A stretch of 22,080 nt of DNA, from contig JAGKXA010000091.1 in assembly GCA_021151615.1 (NCBI GenBank), forward strand, positions 1 to 22,080. The letters run 5' to 3'. Under the pieces are notes generated by a model. The model saw only the letters and a list, made by a program, of their open reading frames with translations, did not search any database and was not told where the DNA came from. The first letter of the stretch is position 1, and every line of letters begins with the position of its first letter. Of this stretch, positions 8,035 to 15,456 are shown piece after piece. The translations under genes were made by a program, and so were the position numbers. The stretch comes from Cellvibrionaceae bacterium. Lineage in GTDB: Bacteria > Pseudomonadota > Gammaproteobacteria > Pseudomonadales > Cellvibrionaceae.

Positions 8035-8658
8035 TTATCCACTGACTAATTGTGGAAATAATCCCTTAATCCCGCCCGCAATAAACTCCACCGCAATGGC
8101 GCTCAACAGCAACCCCATCACCCGGGTAGACATCACAATACTACGCTTACTCAAATGCTGGCGAAACCAAGGCAGGAATTTAAAACACAACCACAGCGAA
8201 CCACCCACCAACAAAATACAACCGGTAATTGCTACATAATGAAGTACCGAATTGGATTGATGTGCGTAGACGATAACCGAGCTCATAGCGCCGGGTCCAG
8301 CCAGCAGCGGCATAGTTAAAGGTACTAACGCTATAGTTTCATCCTGAGCTGCTTCAATATCTTCCGGCGTGTGCCCACGGGACTTTAACATCGTCAAGCC
8401 CATTAGTAGCAATATAATTCCACCGGCGCAGCGAAACGCATCAATACTGATACCAAAAGCCCAGAGAATCCACTCGCCAATTAACAAGGCAACCATCAGC
8501 GCTGCACACACAGAGATAACCGTTAGGCGGGCAGTTTTTATCTGCTGCTCATGGCTTTGGTGAACAGTTAACGCGATAAAAACAGGAATAGCGCCAAGGG
8601 GATCGACAATGGCCAACAGACCGATCAGGAATTTGGTGTATTCGGTGATTTCGAGCAT
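8035..8658 (-). CDS. MarC-family integral membrane protein
   Basis: Inner-membrane protein of the MarC (UPF0056) family, of unproven function; the old link to multiple antibiotic resistance has not held up. The 207-residue protein is made of about six hydrophobic helices. Family signatures are LLAIVDPLGAIPVFIALT at about residues 12-29, the GGIILLLMGLTML segment, and PLTMPLLAGPGAMSSVIV in the second half. I place the start at ATG 8658 because AAGGAGG (8664-8670) sits five bases upstream. A TTG at 8682 in the same frame would lie across that ribosome site and is unlikely. The photolyase-like gene ends 66 bases upstream on the same strand, so the two may be cotranscribed; no functional tie is apparent. 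Confidence 0.9.
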   Translation of the reverse strand: MLEITEYTKFLIGLLAIVDPLGAIPVFIALTVHQSHEQQIKTARLTVISVCAALMVALLIGEWILWAFGISIDAFRCAGGIILLLMGLTMLKSRGHTPEDIEAAQDETIALVPLTMPLLAGPGAMSSVIVYAHQSNSVLHYVAITGCILLVGGSLWLCFKFLPWFRQHLSKRSIVMSTRVMGLLLSAIAVEFIAGGIKGLFPQLVSG

Positions 8659-8724
8659 CTCGGCCTCCTTCGGCGATTCCAATGCTCTCAGTGTAGAACA
8701 GCTTGGGAGCAGAACACCCTCGGC

Positions 8725-10293
8725 TCAGCCCCCGAATAAATCAATTTGCAAAATTGACGCAGGTTGATCGTTGCGTTTCGTGTTCTTTCGCGTTCGTTGG
8801 GATTTCATACGCGAGCCATGGTTCTCCAAAACCTGCAGTGCGCTCTGCTTGCCTGCTTCGCTGTTGCGAATTACGCTGATTCGCTCCTTCATGATACGAA
8901 TATTATCTTCAGCATTTGCAACAGTTATTCTGTACCCTGGCAAGGGCATGGTTTCGTGGCAAGCAATTTGCGCCGCACTGTAGTGCCGCAACTCCGGAAC
9001 CCAGCGCTTGATAAATTGGCACTCCGGATCCTGATCCATTAGCTGCTTGAGTGGACTGTATACACGAAGGGTGTTTATGCCCACGATGGCGGCCTGCATT
9101 TGAATTTGCGAAAAGTGAATGCCCGGCTCGTAGTCAGTAAACAACTTTGCCAAAGGGTACTGCAAATCACGCCAATGGATATGAAGCCCGAAACACGCAA
9201 AATTGACCAGCATGGCACGCATCCTGAAATTCAGAAAGCCCGTTGCTCGAAGACAGCGCATACAGGCATCAACTAAAGGAAATCCGGTGTTACCGTCGAT
9301 CCATGCGGAAAGTATCGCCGCATCCTGAGTATATTCGAGCGCCTCATAAGCAGGATTTAATGCACGCACCTCCATCCAGCTTGCTGATTCCAAACGCTGG
9401 ACGAAATGATCACGCCAAAACAATCGCGCACTAAACGCCTCCAGACTGTTTAACCAACGGCGGGTATTTTTATCTTCAGGCATCCGCTCCAGTTGCGTTT
9501 CCAACTCCGCGATGCGCGCATGCAAACGGGAAAAAATTCGCCGCAAACTGATAGTCCCCCAAGCGATATGCGGTGACAACCTGGAACCGTAAAAAAAGGC
9601 TTTATTGGGCGATGAAATACCGCCGCGATAATTTAATCCCCTATCCGTCAGGAAACTATCAAGTGTTCGCTCCGCCCTGCGCTCATTCACCACTTGCACA
9701 CTTGCCCATTGAATAGATTCATCTAACAAGTCCGGCGCAAGCTCATGCAAAAGAGGAACCTGATAACAGTTGCGCTGATTAATGGTGATCGCTGGCAACC
9801 TGGGTTGAGCGATAACGGCGGGAGCATCCAGGGGATCGCTTTCAAATAAGCGCTCGGCGATAAATTGTTGGCGGTTATCGCGCGAACGCAAGGCTCGCAC
9901 CACACCAGATTGTGGCACCTCTCGCCAAACAACCGCTTCAGCCTCACACCATTTCTTTACCGCAATATCACGTTTAAACGTAATCGCCGCGCCAGTTTCT
10001 TCATGTGAGAAAATGTGGGTGAAGTAAATATGCTCCCTTAGCAGGGAAAATCCCTCTGGCAAATTGCTGTGGATTACCAACAATTCGGCCCCATGCAATC
10101 GCAATGAATTTTGCAGGTCAACCAAGGCATTAAGCTGAGCATGCAAATGAAATGCGGATGCATCCTGCGCGAGGTAAATATCTGGCTCCAGGAAAAATAC
10201 CGGGACAACCTGGCCACACGCGATTAACGCCGAATGTAATGCGGCGTTATCGTCAAGCCGAAAATCGCGTTTGATCCACCAGAGTGCGAGCAT
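8725..10293 (-). CDS. Photolyase/cryptochrome-family FAD protein with a non-classical active-site segment
   Basis: Two-domain flavoprotein of 522 residues. The N-terminal Rossmann domain starts LALWWIKRDFRLDDNAAL, matching the photolyase antenna domain. The C-terminal FAD domain includes NYRGGISSPNKAF, RLSPHIAWGTIS, RLFWRDHFVQ and GFPLVDACMRCLRATGFLNFRMRAMLVNF. The classical photolyase stretch after the FAD-phosphate region (D.D...NN.GWQW, then R.FNP) is replaced by DYEPGIHFSQIQMQA at 387-401, then GINTLRVYSPLKQ. It therefore belongs to a side branch annotated only as FAD-binding or photolyase-like, and light-driven DNA repair is likely but not assured. The last roughly 45 residues are basic and polar (KSQRTRKNTKRND), a possible DNA-contact tail. 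Start is ATG 10293 with no clear ribosome site. The gene lies between the sucD terminator and marC. Confidence 0.85.
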   Translation of the reverse strand: MLALWWIKRDFRLDDNAALHSALIACGQVVPVFFLEPDIYLAQDASAFHLHAQLNALVDLQNSLRLHGAELLVIHSNLPEGFSLLREHIYFTHIFSHEETGAAITFKRDIAVKKWCEAEAVVWREVPQSGVVRALRSRDNRQQFIAERLFESDPLDAPAVIAQPRLPAITINQRNCYQVPLLHELAPDLLDESIQWASVQVVNERRAERTLDSFLTDRGLNYRGGISSPNKAFFYGSRLSPHIAWGTISLRRIFSRLHARIAELETQLERMPEDKNTRRWLNSLEAFSARLFWRDHFVQRLESASWMEVRALNPAYEALEYTQDAAILSAWIDGNTGFPLVDACMRCLRATGFLNFRMRAMLVNFACFGLHIHWRDLQYPLAKLFTDYEPGIHFSQIQMQAAIVGINTLRVYSPLKQLMDQDPECQFIKRWVPELRHYSAAQIACHETMPLPGYRITVANAEDNIRIMKERISVIRNSEAGKQSALQVLENHGSRMKSQRTRKNTKRNDQPASILQIDLFGG

Positions 10294-10384
10294 ACAGAAG
10301 CCGAAATCTTAAAGATTTCATCTTTACGCTAAATGACAACTTTTGGATCTTTGCGAATAAAAAATGTGACTACAAAAACAGCAA

Positions 10385-10410
10385 TAAAAAAGGCGATCCG
10401 AAGATCGCCT
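10385..10410 (-). terminator. Strong intrinsic terminator of the sdh-suc cluster
   Basis: Minus-strand AGGCGATC (10410-10403), TTCG tetraloop, GATCGCCT (10398-10391), then TTTTT. The perfect eight-pair stem, stable UUCG loop and T run make this a textbook rho-independent terminator, about 40 bases after the sucD stop. Confidence 0.92.
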
Positions 10411-10422
10411 TTTCAAGAAACC

Positions 10423-10440
10423 TGATCGATTTATCGATCA
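10423..10440. repeat. 18-base palindrome between the sucD stop and its terminator
   Basis: TGATCGAT, two T, ATCGATCA: a perfect inverted repeat at 10423-10440, eight bases beyond the sucD TAA. As RNA it could form an upstream hairpin to the main terminator; as DNA it could be a protein site. It holds two overlapping-type GATC sites. Confidence 0.5.
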
Positions 10441-10448
10441 ATAATTTC

Positions 10449-11321
10449 TTACCAGCCAGTGATTTCTTTCAGAGCTTTACCGATATCGGCCAAGCTCTTA
10501 ACGGTTTTCACACCAGCATCTTCCAGTGCAGCAAATTTCTCGTCAGCAGTACCTTTACCGCCAGAAATAATCGCACCAGCGTGACCCATACGCTTACCCG
10601 CAGGTGCAGTTACACCGGCGATGTAAGACACAACAGGCTTGGTCACGTTTGCTTTGATGAACGCTGCCGCTTCTTCTTCCGCAGAACCACCAATTTCACC
10701 GATCATGACGATAGCTTCGGTTTGTGGATCAGCTTGGAACAACTTCAAAATGTCGATGAAGTTTGAGCCTGGGATTGGGTCACCACCAATACCTACGCAA
10801 GTAGATTGGCCGAAACCGTAGTCAGTAGTTTGCTTCACAGCTTCATAAGTCAAAGTACCGGAACGTGAAACGATACCTACTTTACCTGGCTTGTGGATGT
10901 GGCCTGGCATGATGCCGATTTTGCACTCGCCCGGAGTGATAACGCCTGGGCAGTTAGGGCCAATCAAGCGTACGCCCAACTCGTCACACTTCACTTTCGC
11001 ATCGAGCATGTCGAGGGTTGGGATACCTTCAGTAATACAAACGATCAACTTGATGCCGCCGTTAGCCGCTTCAAGGATAGAGTCTTTACAGAAAGGAGCT
11101 GGAACGTAGATTACCGACGCTTCAGCGCCAGTTGCAGCAACAGCTTCTGCAACAGTGTTGAACACTGGCAGGCCAAGGTGAGTTTGACCACCCTTACCTG
11201 GAGTTACGCCACCAACCATTTTGGTGCCGTAGGCAATCGCTTGTTCGGAGTGGAAAGTACCTTGCGAACCGGTGAAGCCCTGGCAAATTACTTTGGTATC
11301 TTTGTTAATTAAAACGCTCAT
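10449..11321 (-). CDS. sucD: Succinyl-CoA synthetase (ADP/GDP-forming), alpha subunit
   Basis: CoA-binding, phosphohistidine-carrying subunit of succinyl-CoA synthetase, which interconverts succinyl-CoA and succinate with formation of a nucleoside triphosphate in the TCA cycle. The 290 residues equal the normal bacterial length. The N-terminal CoA-binding Rossmann domain contains CQGFTGSQGTFHSEQAI. The middle holds IGPNCPGVITPGECKIGIMP, and the active histidine is H247 in GKRMGHAGAI. The ATG at 11321 has AGAGGA eight bases upstream, in a 24-base gap after sucC, so the two subunits are made from one message. It is the last gene of the TCA cluster. Confidence 0.98.
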   Translation of the reverse strand: MSVLINKDTKVICQGFTGSQGTFHSEQAIAYGTKMVGGVTPGKGGQTHLGLPVFNTVAEAVAATGAEASVIYVPAPFCKDSILEAANGGIKLIVCITEGIPTLDMLDAKVKCDELGVRLIGPNCPGVITPGECKIGIMPGHIHKPGKVGIVSRSGTLTYEAVKQTTDYGFGQSTCVGIGGDPIPGSNFIDILKLFQADPQTEAIVMIGEIGGSAEEEAAAFIKANVTKPVVSYIAGVTAPAGKRMGHAGAIISGGKGTADEKFAALEDAGVKTVKSLADIGKALKEITGW

Positions 11322-11345
11322 TCGTTGATTCCTCTTTAGGGGCCC

Positions 11346-12512
<1,167 letters not shown>

Positions 12513-12581
12513 GGTGTAGTTCCATTTGACGATGGTTGGATTAGCGTTTTAGTACACAGTCCAACTTGGGTTATCGATGGA

Positions 12582-12602
12582 GGCAAACCTTATGAGTTTG
12601 CC
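12582..12602 (-). promoter_or_regulatory. Hairpin in the lpd-sucC gap
   Basis: GGCAAAC (12582-12588) and GTTTGCC (12596-12602) form a perfect seven-pair stem with a seven-base loop. Neither strand has a T run after it, so it is not an intrinsic terminator; it may be an mRNA processing or stability element between lpd and sucC. Confidence 0.4.
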
Positions 12603-12634
12603 CCCGCCTAAAAAACGAGGACTCTATGGTTCTC

Positions 12635-14074
12635 TTAACGCTTCTTCTTATTGGCAATGTGGATGGCATGGCCATGCACCGCCAAGGCTGCTTCGTGGAT
12701 TGCTTCAGACAGGGTTGGGTGACCGAACACCATCATGCCCAGATCTTCCGCACTCGAACCGAATTCCATTGCAATTGCCACTTGTTGAACCAGATCAGCA
12801 GCACTTGGACCAACGATATGGGCACCGAGGATGCGATCAGTTACAGCGTGAGCAATAATTTTTACCAAACCGTGGCTTTCGTTAGCTGCCATTGCACGAC
12901 CGCTGGCCGCGAATGGGAAAGTACCAACATTATATGGCTCACCAGACGCTTTTACTTGCTCTTCGGTTTTACCAACAGCGGCAACTTCGGGGTGGGTATA
13001 GATTACGTTGGGAATGATATCGTAATTAATTTGCGATTTCTGGCCAGCGATACGCTCAGCGACCATCACACCCTCTTCCGAACCTTTATGGGCGAGCATC
13101 GGGCCGCGTACCACGTCACCGATTGCCCACACACCTGGCGCATTGGTTTCACAGTGTTCGTTTACGAAAATAAAACCACGTTCATCAAGGTTTACACCGC
13201 TATCAGCAGCGAGGAGGTTTTCAGTAAACGGACGACGGCCAACGCAAACAATCAATTTGTCGAAAGTTTCCTGTTGCTCTTTGCCTTCTTTATCCAGGTA
13301 AGTCACAGTCACTTCTTTACCATTCACTTTTGTGCCGGTAACGCGTGAACTTGTGCGGATATCCAGACCTTGCTTGGTCAGGATTTTTTGCGTTTCCTTG
13401 GCAATTTGTTGATCCATGATGGCGAGGAAGCTATCGAGCGCTTCCAGCACAACCACTTTTGAGCCAACGCGATTCCACACAGAACCCAATTCCAAACCAA
13501 TAACGCCAGCGCCGATTACACCCAGACGCTTTGGCACTTCGGAAAATTCCAACGCACCAGTTGAGTTAACGATGACATCGTTATCCACTGGAGCAACCGG
13601 GATATTAATCGGGTTTGAACCTGAAGCCAGGATTACATGATTGGCTTCCAATACTGATACCTTGCCGTCAAAGTCAGTCACTTCAACTTTTTTGCCCGCC
13701 AATAATTTTCCTGTACCAAAAATACTGGTCACACCATTGGCTTTAAACAGACCTGCGATACCACCCGTCAAATTTTTGATGATTTGGTTTTTGCGCGCGA
13801 TCATGGAAGGAACATTGATTTCTACGCCTTGGGTAGTAATGCCGTGAACAGCAAAATCTTCTTTGGCTTCGTGGTATTTGTAGGAGCTATCGAGCAAGGC
13901 TTTGGAGGGAATGCAACCAACATTCAGGCAAGTACCACCGTTAACACCCTTGCCTTCTTCATTGCGCCATTTTTCGATACACGCAGTTTTCAGGCCCAAC
14001 TGTGCTGCGCGAATCGCGGCAACATATCCCGCCGGGCCGGAACCTATAACGACCACATCAAATTTTTCAGACAT
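12635..14074 (-). CDS. lpd: Dihydrolipoyl dehydrogenase (E3)
   Basis: FAD flavoprotein that reoxidises the lipoyl groups of E2, passing electrons to NAD+. Here it serves 2-oxoglutarate dehydrogenase and possibly other complexes. The 479-residue protein has the FAD dinucleotide fold GSGPAG at residues 11-16, the redox disulfide GGTCLNVGCIPSK with C49 and C54, a NAD-binding GAGVIGLELGSVW, the second FAD motif WAIGDVVRGPMLAHK, and the C-terminal HPTLSEA with H452 and E457, the catalytic pair contributed to the partner subunit. An AGGA site precedes the ATG at 14074. A clear intrinsic terminator lies between sucB and this gene, so lpd, sucC and sucD may be partly uncoupled from sucAB or have their own promoter. 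Confidence 0.97.
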   Translation of the reverse strand: MSEKFDVVVIGSGPAGYVAAIRAAQLGLKTACIEKWRNEEGKGVNGGTCLNVGCIPSKALLDSSYKYHEAKEDFAVHGITTQGVEINVPSMIARKNQIIKNLTGGIAGLFKANGVTSIFGTGKLLAGKKVEVTDFDGKVSVLEANHVILASGSNPINIPVAPVDNDVIVNSTGALEFSEVPKRLGVIGAGVIGLELGSVWNRVGSKVVVLEALDSFLAIMDQQIAKETQKILTKQGLDIRTSSRVTGTKVNGKEVTVTYLDKEGKEQQETFDKLIVCVGRRPFTENLLAADSGVNLDERGFIFVNEHCETNAPGVWAIGDVVRGPMLAHKGSEEGVMVAERIAGQKSQINYDIIPNVIYTHPEVAAVGKTEEQVKASGEPYNVGTFPFAASGRAMAANESHGLVKIIAHAVTDRILGAHIVGPSAADLVQQVAIAMEFGSSAEDLGMMVFGHPTLSEAIHEAALAVHGHAIHIANKKKR

Positions 14075-14133
14075 AACAATGTTCCTAAATTATTAACAGT
14101 CGGCTACAACCTTGTGAGCAGTAACCCTTTACA

Positions 14134-14166
14134 TAAAAAAACGCTCTTAGGTTGCCAAGAGCGTTT
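14134..14166 (-). terminator. Intrinsic terminator or attenuator between sucB and lpd
   Basis: Minus-strand AAACGCTCTT (14166-14157) pairs with AAGAGCGTTT (14148-14139), a ten-pair perfect stem with an eight-base loop, followed by a T run (14138-14135). It lies 13 bases after the sucB stop (TAA at 14179-14181). By shape it is a good rho-independent terminator, yet the TCA genes continue beyond it on the same strand. Confidence 0.85.
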
Positions 14167-14178
14167 CAAAAAAGCAGA

Positions 14179-15378
14179 TTAAATTTCCAGGAGAATGCGC
14201 GCTGGGTCTTCCAGCAAATCTTTGATAGTCACCAGGAATTGCACCGCTTCTTTACCATCCAGCAAACGGTGATCGTAAGACAGGGCCAAATACATCATCG
14301 GCAGGATTTCTACCTTGCCATTCACTGCCATTGGACGCTCCTGGATTTTGTGCATACCCAAAATCGCCGATTGCGGCAGGTTAAGGATTGGAGTGGAAAG
14401 CAGAGAACCAAACACACCGCCGTTAGTGATAGTGAATGTACCACCCGACATTTCTTCAATGCCCAACTTGCCATCGCGTGCACGCAAACCAAAATCGCGA
14501 ATGGTATTTTCGATTGTCGCCAGGCTCATATTTTCGGCGTTACGCAACACCGGAACTACCAAGCCTTTATCGGTAGATACGGCCACACCGATATCCTGAT
14601 AACCGTGGTACACGATATCGTTGTTATCGATAGAAGCGTTAACCGCCGGGAAACGGCGCAATGCCTCAGCAGCGGCTTTTACGAAGAAACTCATAAAGCC
14701 CAAACGTGAACCATTGTGCGCTTTTTCAAATTGGTCTTTGTATTTTGCACGCAGTGCCATCACGGGAGCCATATTCACTTCGTTAAACGTAGTGAGCATC
14801 GCGGTAGTGTTGGAAGCTTCGAGCAGACGCTCGGCAATACGCTTGCGCAAACGAGTCATAGGAACACGTTTTTCTACGCGATCACCCACGGCTTCGATAG
14901 CGGCAACCGGAGCGGCAGCGGCCGGTGCAGCAGCCGGGGTTGATTTGATGTGGTTGGCAACATCTTCTTTCAGCACGCGGCCATCTTTGCCTGAGCCAGC
15001 AACAGAAGAAGTGTTTACATTGTTTTCTTCAGCAAGTTTGCGCGCAGCGGGATTAACCGGTTTTTCTGCAGATGCGGCCGCAGGAGCGGCAGCCGGTGCC
15101 GACGCCGCAGGAGCACTTGCCGCAGGAACGCCTGCCGCAGCACCTTCAACAAAACGGGCAATGACTTCATTACTCAGGACCGTCTCACCTTCGCCTTTCA
15201 AAATTTCAGCAATGCTGCCATCGGCCGGTGCAACAACTTCCAGTACAACCTTGTCAGTTTCAATATCAACAATCAGTTCATCGCGCTTGACAGCTTCGCC
15301 AGGTTTTTTGTGCCAGGTTGCTACCGTGCCATCTGCAACGGATTCAGGGAATGTAGGGGCTTTGATTTCGATACTCAT
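14179..15378 (-). CDS. sucB: 2-oxoglutarate dehydrogenase E2, dihydrolipoyl succinyltransferase
   Basis: Core subunit of the 2-oxoglutarate dehydrogenase complex; moves the succinyl group from E1-bound lipoamide to CoA. The 399 residues split into a lipoyl domain (residues 1-75, lipoylated K43 in ETDKVVLEV), an Ala/Pro-rich hinge (about 80-108), an E1/E3-binding domain (about 108-146, PAARKLAEEN...GRVLKEDV), a second Ala-rich linker, and the catalytic acyltransferase domain ending SYDHRLLDG with H370 and D374. One lipoyl domain is normal for E2o. The ATG at 15378 follows a GAGAGA stretch. It follows sucA closely (49 bases, containing a terminator-like hairpin) and is followed by the terminator at 14134-14166. 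Confidence 0.98.
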   Translation of the reverse strand: MSIEIKAPTFPESVADGTVATWHKKPGEAVKRDELIVDIETDKVVLEVVAPADGSIAEILKGEGETVLSNEVIARFVEGAAAGVPAASAPAASAPAAAPAAASAEKPVNPAARKLAEENNVNTSSVAGSGKDGRVLKEDVANHIKSTPAAAPAAAAPVAAIEAVGDRVEKRVPMTRLRKRIAERLLEASNTTAMLTTFNEVNMAPVMALRAKYKDQFEKAHNGSRLGFMSFFVKAAAEALRRFPAVNASIDNNDIVYHGYQDIGVAVSTDKGLVVPVLRNAENMSLATIENTIRDFGLRARDGKLGIEEMSGGTFTITNGGVFGSLLSTPILNLPQSAILGMHKIQERPMAVNGKVEILPMMYLALSYDHRLLDGKEAVQFLVTIKDLLEDPARILLEI

Positions 15379-15427
15379 GCTATTCCATCTCTCTGTAGCG
15401 CTAGGATTATTTGATCAACTCAATCAG

Positions 15428-15456
15428 TTAAAAAGCTCTCACACAGTGAGAGCTTT
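15428..15456 (-). terminator. Terminator-like hairpin overlapping the sucA 3' end
   Basis: AAAGCTCTCAC (15456-15446) and GTGAGAGCTTT (15442-15432) form a perfect 11-pair stem with a three-base loop, and the RNA then continues UU (a run of five U with the stem's end). It lies over the last codons of sucA; the stop of the undamaged frame (TGA, 15441-15439) is inside the stem. It could terminate in part before sucB or act as an mRNA end stabiliser. Confidence 0.6.

Noticed and set aside
8659..8682. Longer MarC start (TTG at 8682)
   Set aside because: The extra codons run over a perfect AAGGAGG ribosome site that serves ATG 8658.
12626..13348. 240-codon plus-strand frame opposite lpd
   Set aside because: Antisense shadow of a well conserved gene, with no family resemblance.
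14930..15145. GC-rich Ala-codon repeats in sucB as a DNA repeat array
   Set aside because: They are the codons of the normal Ala/Pro-rich hinges of the E2 protein.
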